A stretch of DNA of 64,000 nucleotides, from positions 1,101,487 to 1,165,486 of the forward strand of contig JAIUJO010000084.1 of NCBI GenBank assembly GCA_023846275.1, given 5' to 3'. The notes below the pieces were generated by a model. The model was not told where the DNA came from, searched no databases, and was given only the letters and a program-made list of their open reading frames with translations. Source of the stretch: Vanilla planifolia. Lineage: Eukaryota; Streptophyta; Magnoliopsida; Asparagales; Orchidaceae. The first letter of the stretch is position 1, and each line of letters opens with the position of its first letter. Positions 52,352 through 64,000 of this stretch are shown here, in pieces. The position numbers and the translations under genes were made by a program.

Positions 52352-55300
52352 TTTTAGTTTTTAAATATTTCATTTCTATGGCTTGGGCATGCATTGAGTG
52401 ACATTTCAATTCATGCCTGATTTGATAATGTAGGATGTTACACTCAAACTTTTTAGTATCATAGAATGCAACTTTCCCATATAATCTTTCTCATTTAAGA
52501 TTTTTTGCTCTTTTTGGAAATACTGCTATTTAATTATAAGTCTGCTCTCATGTCACCTTTACATAACTTTGATTAGTTAGTATAATGTTAGTTTAAGTTA
52601 TTTAATTACAACTTTATATAAAATTTTTCAATATCAAAGTAATAATTTATTATTTTTTATGCATATTTAATTTTGTAGTTCATTGTAATTTGAAACGTGG
52701 TTTGATAATGACAAAAGAAACGTCGATGAACTGTTCTCGATTAGTAATATGGAATTATATATAAATTTCTAAATTTCTTTAAAAAAAATTTTTAAGATTT
52801 TGACATTCTTTATGAAATATTTTTGTTTGTATCTAACTTTTCCGTCAAACATGTTACATTCAATCTCCATAATAACCTAGAATTCAACTTTCTTGTATGA
52901 TTCATCTCATTTATTGAAAAGTCTTGTTTATATTTGATTATATAATAATATAACTTGAGATCTTCTCTCGTGTGGTAATTTTGTTGCTTTGATAGGGTTA
53001 AATTACATTGCTTATATTTGTCACATTTTGTCATCAACATAATTTTCTAAATTTAACCTGTATAATATCTTATTATTTGTGCCAATTTTCTTTTGTAAAA
53101 ATAAATCTAATAACTATATGGGAAGTTGAATCAACATGAAGAAAACATCAATTTGCTCTTCTCAGGAAGCTTTATCTAATTGAACATTCATTATATAATT
53201 TTAAAAATTTTAGTTTCATAATTTGTAGGTTGTTTTTCGGGATATTTCAATTCATACTTGATTTGATAGTCAAAAATGTTACACTCAAAATTCTTAGTAT
53301 CTTGTAATCTAAAATTCTCTTAAAATTTATATGTTTTTATATGTTTTTTAGCTTGTTATCTCACATGGGAGTACTAAAACTTCTCTTGTGTGACAATTGT
53401 ATTGTCTTGATTTTGTCAAACTATATTATCTCAGTTTTCTCATTTATTTATTTACAAAATACTGAGATTGTTGCTTAATATTATTTAAACTTATTTACTA
53501 TGTTAATTCAGAGTAATTCCAAACAAGTTTATGTCATAAAAAAATAAATATTAATAGACAGAAACCAATGAACTCTACGTAATTAAATATTCCTTTATAT
53601 ATTGATTAATTATTTTTTTTTCTCAAATTTTAACTTATTTTGTGGACAATTTAATTCATTCTAGGTTTGATGAACTAGCTTGTTACACTCACTCACTTTA
53701 GCATGCTATAATGGAACTTGCATCCAAACTTTTGAGTCGGTTATATTACTATATAACTCTTGTGTCTCCTTTCCATTGCTTTAAATTGTTTAAAACACAT
53801 TACTTCAATTTATCATAGTTTTTATTCAATATATATTTACTTAATGCTAAGATAGTGATTTATTATCTTTTATGCTTATTTATTTTGGCAATTCATAGTT
53901 ATTAAAAATAAGGTTAGATAAAGATAAGACAAATTATTTTCTAACATACTAGTGAATGGAGCGTAATATCCATTATCTTAAAAGTTAGTATGAATCATAT
54001 ATTTTTATATTGCATCTTGAAAAGTTAGAAAACAAAATATTTCAAAATATGAAATAAATATTTTGTTACATAGAGCACTTTGAGGTGAGCCCAACAACAT
54101 TTATTCTGTCTTGATCACACACCATTTGGAATTATTTTGAGTTACTATATTAACTGAACATAAAAAATGTAAATTACCATTTAAATAGTAAATAAATTTA
54201 TATATTAAAGCTAATTGATATTTGTTAAAGTAATGTAACATAACCAAATACAAAAAAAAAATATAAGTCACACAAGTTAACATTTAAATTTATGATGTAC
54301 TATAACCAAATTAAATAAAGAATGAAAAATATAAGACATGTTATGCAAAAATGTTGTAATCAAATATATTATGGACATCAAGAGAAATGTCATCAATCAA
54401 AGATATTATAGGTGTCTCAAGAAGTATACTAAATTTTTTAAAACCAAAATATTTAATTTGATATAGGACAAGACAAGATGCATTACATTTATTTTCTCTT
54501 AGTTGGACCACTTTTAGAATTAATGCAAACTACAAAACTAAATAATCATCAATAATAAAATTTTATTAAAAATGTCAAATAAGTTTATATTAAATCTAAA
54601 ATAAGATATATTGAAACAATATAATATAACAAAATCAAAGTGATTTAAAGGTTGCATAAGAGAGGATTTGGAGCTTCGTAGTAATATAGCCCAATCAAAA
54701 TTAGAATTTTGAAATAATTAAATAAACAATAAAGCTCAAATAGAACATCATCTGTCATGAAATGTGGTACTAATAAAATTTTCACAAAGCATGCTAATGT
54801 CACTAAAAATAAAATGTTGAAGAATATAAAAATAAATATTTAATTGAAAAATGTTTGTCAAGATTGGTCCAAAAAAGATTGGCTTATAATGATTGAAACT
54901 GGTTTAGAATTTTCAAGAATTTTGAAATTAAATAAATGAGAATTATAATAAATTTTTCTTTCAATTTAAATATATATTTAAGTTATAATGAAAAAAATTA
55001 AGACAAAGCTATATTTCCAAATTTAAGTGACATAAATTGTGACAATAGAGGAAATTTAGAGTTGCATATGAATACCAAAATATTATAATGAAAATGTTCA
55101 AAAAATGAGATAAATTGAATGAGAAAGTTGCAGTCAAAGATATTAAGGAGATTTAGGTTGACATTCTCACTCATCTGATATAGTATGCACCAAAATTTTT
55201 CATAATGTTTGCCTAAATACTAGAATGTATTTCATTTTAAAAAATAAAAAAATTTTTGTTAATTGAATAAAGCTTCTTGATGGGAGTCCATGGTTTGCTT

Positions 55301-58300
55301 TTTCTTAATCAAAATTCATTCGAAATTGCAAACAAACATCAAATTAAATAAGAATAGATGATAATAAAGTTTTTCTTAACATTAATAAAATATTTATAAA
55401 AGAATAAAAGTGATAAATTAAAGAATAATAATATAACTAATTGAAGTGATGTTAAGCCTAAATATGATAAGATTTATAGTTACGTTGTAATATAACCAAA
55501 TAAAAGAAAATATTTAAGGAACTCACATAAATTGTATAAGTTGATTTCCAAATACTATGTAGATTATGTTTATCAATCTCGAAAATCAAATAAGATAAAA
55601 TTAAAAATGTCTCATAAATTATGAAAAAACAATAAAAATATAATATTTTGAAATATCTAAATAAGTAGTGAATTGGAATTTCCTTTTGAAAGGAGTCAAA
55701 CAACATTTATTTCATCTCATTTGGACTTGATTTAGAATTACCTAGAATTATGAAATTAGTCAAGGATAAATACTAATGAATTATTATCTTAAAATTAAGT
55801 AATTATATATTAAATCCAAAAGGAGAAAAATTTATGTGATCTAATATAACAACATCAAAGAAATGTAAACATCACATAATAGTAAAATTTTAGTTTTATA
55901 GTAATATAACAGATTATAAACAAGAATTTGAAGAAATTTGATAAAATGTAAGGAAAGATTTATTCCATGTTACCTAGAAGATTTAGCATAACATTCTTAA
56001 TTGTTAATCATATACAAATTAATGCCAAGTGAAGCATTTAAAAATACTAAAATAAGTCTCAAAATATATAATTAAAAAATTTAGTTTGATAAAGCACATT
56101 ATGTTAAGTCCAAAATAATTTATTTCATCTTAATCAAACTAAGTAATTATTGTGAATTTCCCAATTAAGTAAGCACTAAAAAAATAAATTAAAATTTTAA
56201 AAAGTAAGTAAATATATACAAAACATAAAATAAGATAAATGAAGGCAATAAAATGTAACAAAGTCAAACTTATATAAAGGTCATACTAAAGGAAATTTCA
56301 CATTATAGAGTAATATAACCAAATAAAAGTGAAGCATTTTAAGAAAAGGAAGACTTTATAAAAAGTAGCATTCCAAAAAATTAAAGAGATCAATCGTTAG
56401 TTCTTAACTTATAAAATCCATTACGATTGATAATTGCATAAGGCATGAGAGTACTCAGGAAAAAAAATATCAAAAAATATAAAAAAAATATTTTTCTTGA
56501 TAATGCTTAATAAGTCAAGTCCAATGATATTTGGTTCATCCCAATGGAAACTCATTTGCAATTTTTGTGACTTAGCAAATAATATAAACATAAATAACAA
56601 TAAATTATAAGATTAAACTTTGGTAAATATAAATTAGATTTAAAATGTGCTAAGTTATAGCAATGTAATATAACAAATTCTAAGCATTGTAAAGATTATA
56701 TAAGTAGAGAATTAGAGTTACATAATAATTTAACAAAATACAACAAAAAGTTACATTGAAATAAAATAAATTATATAAGAAAGTTGTAATCTAAGATTCT
56801 AATGAGATCATATGTAGCAACCTTATTCCCTAAAAATGTTCTAAAATTTTAGAAAAAAGATATTTAAAATTATAAAGTTGAATAATTAATTTAATTAAAC
56901 TTATCAAGATGAATATGATGATTTTTGTTTCAATTTGATTGCACCATGCTTGGAATTAGTTTGCATTATCAAAATAAATTAGAAAAATAATAAAAAATTA
57001 ATGTTTTATTGTTAAGTAAATATAAATCAAAGATGAAATGAGAAAAATTAAAGTCATTTGAAATGATCAAATGAAACCTATGTAAATGTCTCATGAGTTC
57101 TTATTTTGAGTTGCCTATACAGATCAAATATAAGGAAAAAATTTGAAGAAATGAGATCAATTGTATGAGAAATTTTCCTTCCCATATACTAAGAGGATCA
57201 AGTGTAACATCCTTACTTATCAAGTACGAATCAAAATAACTTATAAAGCAAGCAAAAAGGTTTAAAAAATATGGTTATAAGTGATAACACTTAATATGTA
57301 ATTAGATAAAGTTCATCGAGTCAAGACCAATAGCATTTCATTTGACTTAATAAAACCTCATTTGTAATTACAAAAAAGTTCAAAAATAAGTAGGCACAAA
57401 TATTAATAAATTATTATTTTTAAATTAAGTGAACATATATTAAAGCTGAAATAAAATAAATTTACATAACACAATGCAAAAAATCATAGTTATTTAAAAG
57501 TCACACGAGTGGAGATTAAGAATTATATAATAATATAACTGAACATCGCAAAATGTTGAAAAAGTTAAGATAAATTGTATAAGAAAATGACATTACAAGT
57601 TGCTAAAGAGATCAAGTGTAACATCATTGATCATCAATTTTGATTCAAATTGAAATGGCTAATAAAATATCTTAAAATCCTAGAGTTAAAATATTGAAAA
57701 TTATAAACATAAATATTTAACTTGATAGATCTCGTTAAGATGAGTTGAACAACCTATTTTTAATCCTAATAGGAAATACACATAAATTATATCAAATTAT
57801 TATTTTCATATTAAGAAAATATATATTAAAGCTACATTGTGTTAAATTTAAGTAAAGCAATATAGCCATTGGAAAGCAATTCAAAGGCCATGAGAAATGA
57901 GATTCAGAGTTATATAAGAATATAAGCAATAAGGAAAACTTTTGAAGAAATTACTTAAATTATGTAAGAAAGTTCCCTTTCGGGATACTATGGAGATTAA
58001 GTGTAACACTTGATTTTGTGAAATATGGTATGATTAAAAATCTTTTGAAAAGCATGAAAAGTCAAAAAAAAAAATTATGTTAAAAAAATTAGTTGGATAG
58101 TACCTGTTAAGAAGTGTCCAATGATATCTATTTCATCTCCCTTGAAACACATTTAAAATTTCAAAATATATGGAAAAATTAAGTAATCAAACTAATAAAT
58201 TGTTATTTTAAATTATAAATAAATATATATATTAAATCATATATGAGATTAATTGAGGCAATATTATAAAACTAAATCAAACTATGTAAAATTACTTGAG

Positions 58301-59081
58301 AAAAAAATTAGAGTTTCATAATAATATAACAAAATCAAAGCAAACATATTTGAAGAAATCAGACATAATGTATGAGATTGTTCCATTCCGATATGCTTAT
58401 GAGGTTAAGTGTAACAACCACGATCAACAACCAATCTACAAATCAAAGGCCTTGTAAACCACATCAAAATACTCAAAAATAAAATATTAAAAAATAAGAA
58501 ACATCAAAGTTTAACTTTATAGTGCTCATTGATACAAGGCCTAAGAAGTTTTTTCATCTGGATCTAATCTTGCTTGGAATTGCTAAGAATTCATAATGTA
58601 AATAAATATTGATAATAAAAAATTATTATTTTAATACTAATTAAAATATTTTTTAAATGAGAAATAAGATGGATGAAAGCTATGTAATATATCCAAACTA
58701 TGATGATGTAAAGGCCTCATGAACAAAGATTTGGAGTAGGCAATAAAATAAATTAATTGCTACATATTTTAATGGAAAATAAATTGTATTATAAAGTTTT
58801 ATTGAAAGATAATAAAGACAGAGTGTATAATCCATGGTTGTCAAATCATGTATGAATTGAAAATCCTCTTACAGTAAGAAAAAATATTTTGAAATAATAT
58901 CTTTAAAATTATAAAAAAGAACTTTAAATTTGGTAAAGCATACTGACATGAGTTCAAAAAAATTTGTTTCATTTTGGTCTAACAACATTTAAACGTTTAG
59001 CAATTTGCACAAGATGATAGCCAAAAAAATAAAAAAGTAACTTTTTAATATCAAGTAAATATATATTAGAGCTATGAATTT

Positions 59082-59161
59082 CATGATACTTAAGAGATTA
59101 AGTCAAACAATTTGAAGAAATTATAGGAAAGTTGCTTTCCATGATACTTAAGAGATTAAGT
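59082..59161 (+). repeat. 22-bp direct repeat inside a truncated monomer
   Basis: The box starting CATGATACTTAAGAGATTAA plus GT occurs at 59082-59103 and, identically, at 59140-59161 (58-bp spacing). The first copy follows directly on text from another monomer position (ATATATTAGAGCT). This indicates deletion of the middle of a unit together with duplication of its end. Confidence 0.85.
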
Positions 59162-61602
59162 ATAACATCTTTGATCTTCAAATGAGTTATGAGTCAAACA
59201 ATCTTATAAAGCATGCAAAAAACCATAGAAAAAAAAATATTTATAAATACAAAAATGATTAGTTAATTAGATAGAACATCTCGAGATGAATCCAATGACA
59301 TTAGTTTCATATTAATCATAACTCATTTTGAATTGCAATGTTTTATAAAAGTAAATAAGTATAAATAAAAAAGAAATACCTTTATATCAAATAAATATAT
59401 ATTAAACTTTAAATTATGTTATTTGAAGCAAAGTAATATAACCAAAGCAACGTTATGTAAAATTCAAACAAAGAAACTTTTAATTCACCATGAAAATAAC
59501 AAAATCAAAATGAGAAATTAAAAAAAGAAATATATTTTGTGACAAAGTTGCATTCCATGATACTAAAGAGGTAAAGTGTAACATCTTCGATCATCAAATT
59601 AGGAATGACTGAAAATGTCTTGTAAAGCCTATAAATAACACTTGATTTAGAATTATTGGCAATTACCAAAGAGAGTAAACATAAATACTAAAATAAGTAT
59701 TATTTTGTTATTAAATAAATATATATATATCTAAGCTTAAATGTGATAAATTGATTGCATGTAATACTACAAAATGAAAGTGAGCTAAATGTTTAGAGCT
59801 TCATTGTAGAATTGGTAAAGAAAACAAAAAATGGAAGGACTGAGATAAATTTTTGGGAAAGTTCAATTCAAAGATAAAAAGAAAGTCAAGTCTAACATCC
59901 TCAATAGTCAAATTATGTATGAAATTAGATATCTCAAATAAGATGCAAAAAAACCCCTAAAGAATGAAATATATGAAAATATGGTAATGAATATTTAATT
60001 AGATAAATTTCGCGAAGACTTGTCCAATGATATTTATTTCATCATCATCACATAATATTTTTAATTACTACAAATCATTGAAATAAATAAACAAAATTTG
60101 TAATAGATTTTATTTTAATAGTAAATATAAATTAAAGAAAAAATAAGATTAGTTAAAGAAATATAATTTAACAAAATCAAAACCATGTAAATATCACATG
60201 AGAGATGATTTAGAGATAAATATTAATATAACAAAGCCAAAAAACAATATTTGGAGAAATTAGTTAAACTCAATAGCGAAGTTGCGTTAAAGAAATATTG
60301 AGCGAACGAGTGTAATATCCTCGATCATCAAATAACATGCATATTAAAAAAATATAAAAACGAATATTTAATTAGATAGAGGTGGCCAGGGTTGTTTCAA
60401 CAATGTTGTGTCATCTTGAACAGGTTTTTTTTGAATTATTGAGAAATATCATAATAAATTAACATAAAAATTTTGTTATAATTTTACTATTACACAAAAT
60501 ATATATATTAAAATTTAAATGAGATAATATAAAACATTGTAATATTACTAAATCAGAGCGATGCAAAGGTGACAAAAATAACAATTTAGAGTTACATAGT
60601 TGCATAAAAAATATGAAGTGAAAGATTTGAAACCAAGACAAATTGTGCAGGGACATTAGATTGCATGTTGCTAAAAAGATCGAGTATAACATCTTTGACC
60701 ATTCAATCATACATGAATCAAATGCCTTATAAAATCAGTTAAGCATTAAAATTGAAAATGAATATAAAATTTAATGGGGCATACTAATATGAGTTAGACA
60801 AAATTTATTCTCTCCTAATCGGACATCATTTTGAATTATAGTGAATTTTCAAATTAAATTAGAAAAATAATTTTTTTAACATTAAATTAATATATACAAA
60901 AGCTAAAATGAAATAAATTTAAGTAATGTAATTTGTCCAATTGAAGTCGATCTACAGATCACATGAAAGGGGATTTAGGGTTAAATAGTAATATAACAAA
61001 ATCTAGAAAAAATATTTTAAGACATGACATTTACTCTATAGGAAAAATACATTGTAAAATTAAAAAGTAGATTGAGTACACCATCCTTGATTCCTAAAAT
61101 AGGTATGAATCAAAATACCTCATAAACTTTTTCAAAGCACTAAGAATAAAATGTTAGAAAAAATTTAACTAGACAAACGCCAACAAATTCACTCTAGCCA
61201 ACTTTATTTTTTTGGATCAAACATAGTTTGTTATTACTGTAAATATCAAAGTAAAAAAGCATTAATAATAATAAATTATTTTATTTACAATGAAGTAAAT
61301 ATATATAGTAAAGCTAAATTTAGTAAATTGAAGCAATGTACCATTATGAAGTCAAAGCGATGCAAAATGAATATGAGTGAAAATTTATTGTTTCATTCCA
61401 ATATAACCAAATTGAAGCTAAAACTTTGAAGAAATGACAATATTATTTGAAAATTTTGATTTACAGACATTGAGGTATCCAGTGTAACATTCTCAACCAT
61501 TTAAAAAATATGAAACAAATAACTTATAAAGCATAAAAAAGCCTTAGAAAATAAATTATTTAAAAATATAAATATGAATATTTAATTGGATAAGGCTCAT
61601 CA

Positions 61603-61631
61603 AGATGAATCCAACAAAGTTTATTTCATCT
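61603..61631 (+). repeat. Satellite hairpin, example 2
   Basis: AGATGAA (61603-61609), a 15-nt loop, then TTCATCT (61625-61631). Same place in the monomer as at 17810. Confidence 0.7.
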
Positions 61632-63013
61632 CAATGATACCATATTTGGAATTACAAAAAATTACCAAATGAAAATAAACATTAATAAAAAAAAATTTTG
61701 TTGATTGTGAAGTAAATATATACTTAAGCAAAAATAACATAAAGTAAAACAAAGTGACTCCAAATCATAGCTATGTGAACGTCAAAGGAGAAGAGATTCA
61801 ACAATAAAAAAAATATAACCAACTCAACATAAAAAATTGAAGAATTAAGAATTATTGTTCACGAATGATATATTCAAGGATTCTAATGAGATCATGTGTA
61901 ATATACTAAATCATTAAATAAAGAATGAAACTACATAGCTAATAAAAGATATAAAACCATATAAAGTTTAACTTTATTGAGCTCTTCTAGACAACTCAAG
62001 TATTATTTATTTTATCTTAATGAGAGCATCTTTTAAATTACTAGAAAATATCAAATTAAATGAGCATCAATAATAATAAATTATTATTTTAATATTTAGT
62101 AAATATACAATAAGGTCAAAATGTGTTGAGCTAGACCAAAGGAATACAAGCAAGTTAAAATAATTTAAAAGTCACACAAAAGAAGATTTAGAGTTATATA
62201 ATAAAATAATCGAATACAAAAATTTATCCAAATGACATAAATCGTATGGGAAAGTTTCTTTCCAAGATACTATCAAGCCTGAGTTTAGCAACCTTGATCA
62301 TTAAATAGGGTATAAATAAAAATGTCCTATAAAAAATGCCAAAACCATAAAACAATATTAATAAAATATAGAACTAAATATTAAGTTAGATATAACATAT
62401 GAAGACAAGTTTAACAGCATTGATTTTATCTTGATGTAGTCTTATTTGGAATTACATTTTATTTGCATGATAAAGAAGTAGAAATAAAAATAATTCATTA
62501 TTTTTATTACAATTAAAATAATATTGAAATTTAAATGGGATAAATTGAAGCAATATAATAAATTAAAATCAAGGCAATGTATATCATATAAGAAGGGAGA
62601 TTTAGAGCACAAAGTAATATCATAAAATCAATGAATAAAATTTGAAAAATTAGTTTAATTATTTTAAAAAATATCTTTTCAAATACTATGGAGTTCAAGT
62701 GTAATATTCCAAATACTCAAATCATGCATGAATAAAAGAACCTCTTTTAGGCTCTAAAAATCCTAAATATGCCACTTCTAAAAGTATTAAAATAAATTTT
62801 TAATTTGATGGAACTCTTTGAGAAGAGTTCAAGGTCATTCGTTTCCTCTTAAATGGATCTTTTATGGATTTATAATAAATTACAATGTCTTTGTATGGTC
62901 CCAATCAAAGTTATTTTTAATTATTACAAATTACATGTAAATCAAAGTGTCATTTAACACTTGAAAATTTTGAGAAAAAAATTATAAAAATTAATATTTG
63001 ATATGACCTATCG

Positions 63014-63042
63014 AGATGAATCCGACAACTTTTGTTTCATCT
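63014..63042 (+). repeat. Satellite hairpin, example 3
   Basis: AGATGAA (63014-63020), a 15-nt loop, then TTCATCT (63036-63042). Stem and loop length agree with the other two examples although the loop sequence differs. Confidence 0.7.
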
Positions 63043-64000
63043 AAATTAGACCTTATTTTGAATTACCTTGAGAAATCTAACTAAAAAAACTTTAGTAATA
63101 AAGAATTCTTCTTTTAATCTTTAGTGAATTTTTATTGAATCAAGCATGAGATAAATCAATGTAATGTAACACCAAAAAAGAGTAATGCAAAGGTAAAAAA
63201 AGAAGAGATTTAGAATTACAAATAAATATAAAAAACTAAAAGCAAAAAATATCAAAAAATAAGATGAATTGTAAGGGAAGATTCTTTCAAATATAATAGG
63301 GAGATCTACTATAAGTTCCTCAATAGTCAAAAAATGTGCCAACTGACATGTCTTGTAAATAATATTTAAAATCTTAAAAAATAGTACATATAGATATATA
63401 CCTATCTATTTAATATTAACTTCATACAATTCATCAACCTAAGCCCAATGATGTTTTGTTATATCTATATATCACCGTGTTTGGAATAACTATGAATTTC
63501 TATTGGGATAATAATAAGTTATGATAAATTTTTATTTTTGTATTAAGTAAATATAGTTTAAATTATAAATCATAAAAATAAATGAAATGTATAGAATCAA
63601 ATCAAAGTGTTGTAGAGGTTAGATTTAAAGTTACTAGTATTATATAAAAATCAAAGCAAAAAATGAAAACATTAAATATGTTGTATAAGAAAATTGCATA
63701 CTAATATATCGAGAAGAATCAACACACCATCCATAATTTCTAAATAAGAAAAAACCTGAATGCTTCGTAAAATGTGAAAAACATTAAATATAATTTATTT
63801 TGAAAAATAAAAAATAAATAAATACTTAATTTGATATTGCTCTTTGAAATCTTATAGATTTCTACAATAAAAAAGCATTACAAAGCATGATATTTTAATG
63901 TTAAGTAAATATATGTTAAAGCTAAAATATTATAAACTTAATTTAATATCATGAAATAAAAGCGATGTCATGGTCACAATAGAGGAAATTTAGAATTTCA

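Larger units (their letters stand above)
39721..53930 (-). repeat. Satellite block 7, '-' orientation
   Basis: About 34 units. Approximate anchors include 39930, 40590, 40960, 41320, 41700, 42070, 42490, 43470, 44950, 45377, 45704, 46110, 46410, 46935, 47350, 47760, 48175, 48770, 49160, 49545, 49960, 50335, 50745, 51150, 51550, 51975, 52435, 52850, 53275 and 53685. The given strand is T-rich. The block contains a 698-bp dimeric higher-order repeat (42.34-44.55 kb) and three TA-rich microsatellites. Confidence 0.9.
56840..62900 (+). repeat. Segmental duplication B, copy 2
   Basis: Counterpart of 16.90-25.1 kb with the same order of private variants: 'TGTAACACTTGATTTTGT', 'ATATATCCAAACTATGATGA' and 'CCTCTTTTAGGCTCT'. 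It is about 2.1 kb shorter. The loss lies somewhere between about 59.1 and 61.9 kb, where spacing is also irregular. Confidence 0.8.
7441..64000. repeat. Diverged ~410-bp satellite array with alternating orientation
   Basis: One family of tandem repeats fills this region. In '+' orientation each unit runs in this order. First comes GTAACATCCTTGATCATCAA, then ATGAATCAAAATG, GCATGCCAAAATCCTAG, a KATATTTAAA-like A+T tract, and TTTAATTGGATAGAGCTCAT. Next are CGAGATGAGTCCAATGACAT, TTTGTTTCATCTCGATC, GGAATTACTATGAATTACC, AATAAGCATAAATAATAATA, ATTATTATTTTAATATTAAG and ATATATTAAAGCTAAAATG. The unit ends with AGATAAATTG, AATATAACCAAATCAAAG, GGTCACATGAG, a second AATATAACCAAATCAAAG, TGTATGAGAAAGTTGCATTC and CAAGATACTAAGGAG. 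This consensus was built by eye. Spacing of the first box is usually 400-427 bp (for example 17271, 17691, 18100, 18511, 18934). Units differ by many substitutions and indels, and partial units are common. No coding capacity. Confidence 0.93.
53931..64000 (+). repeat. Satellite block 8, '+' orientation, runs off the window
   Basis: About 25 units. Approximate anchors lie at 53972, 54390, 54750, 55155, 55570, 55985, 56400, 56815, 57200, 57620, 58000, 58410, 58825, 59160, 59577, 59890, 60311, 60685, 61075, 61480, 61898, 62285, 62700, 63310 and 63725. The array continues past the right edge. The left junction lies in a stretch (AGATAAGACAAAT) readable as either orientation, consistent with microhomology. 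Confidence 0.9.

Noticed and set aside
11114..63342. Small open reading frames of 60-121 codons scattered through the window
   Set aside because: They are Phe/Leu/Ile/Tyr-rich, mostly follow the T-rich strand of the satellite, share the repeat's own sequence and match no protein family. They are by-products of an A+T-rich repeat.
7441..64000. CRISPR-like array, because a short box recurs at regular intervals
   Set aside because: The whole ~410-bp unit recurs, not a short repeat with unique spacers, and the genome is eukaryotic in character.
1..64000. Organellar or bacterial origin
   Set aside because: No dense genes, rRNA or tRNA are seen. The L1-type LINE motifs and a long diverged satellite indicate nuclear DNA.
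7441..64000. LTR retrotransposon as the source of the repeats
   Set aside because: I saw no paired LTRs, primer-binding site, gag or integrase motifs in the satellite unit, and it repeats in tandem.

Overview
The window looks like eukaryotic nuclear DNA, most probably from a plant with a large, repeat-rich genome. It is extremely A+T-rich and I find no intact gene, tRNA, rRNA or CRISPR array. The plant assignment rests mainly on the style of a decayed L1-type LINE and on the very long, diverged satellite. It is an inference, and the species is not identifiable from sequence alone.

Layout. (1) 1-6.0 kb is unassigned A+T-rich DNA. It contains a slightly less A+T-rich island near 3.72-3.90 kb and a stop-interrupted, coding-like tract near 4.28-5.0 kb. 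(2) About 6.29-7.42 kb is a dead non-LTR retrotransposon (LINE) on the + strand. Four collinear protein landmarks are readable: endonuclease YAKC/GDFN region, endonuclease SDH region, the pre-RT 'FW..(K)..R..WL..GDRN' motif, and the RT start 'PGPDGFN'. It ends at an (AT)10 tract at 7421-7440. (3) From about 7.44 kb to the right edge (about 56.5 kb) nearly everything belongs to one diverged tandem satellite. Its unit is about 410 bp, and I estimate about 130-140 full or partial monomers.

The satellite is not head-to-tail throughout. It is cut into eight blocks of alternating orientation: - (7.44-8.57), + (8.57-10.32), - (10.32-16.89), + (16.89-29.67), - (29.67-31.26), + (31.26-39.72), - (39.72-53.93), + (53.93-64.0). 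In my notation '+' means the box GTAACATCCTTGATCATCAA reads on the given strand. Orientation is also visible as composition: '+' blocks are A-rich and '-' blocks are T-rich. That explains why nearly all long open frames lie on the T-rich strand and encode Phe/Leu/Ile/Tyr-rich nonsense.

Over the monomer pattern lie larger duplications: 14.58-16.89 kb against 39.73-41.11 kb; 16.90-25.1 kb against 56.84-62.9 kb; 25.2-26.66 kb against 38.38-39.72 kb; and a 698-bp dimeric higher-order repeat at 42.34-44.55 kb. Together they record segmental duplication, inversion and deletion inside the array. Two structural features recur in the monomer: a duplicated 'TAATATAACCAAATCAAAG' box, and a short hairpin (AGATGAA, 15-nt loop, TTCATCT). 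All three +-to-- orientation switches fall next to that hairpin. No gene system or pathway is encoded, so the interest is in the architecture of the satellite.
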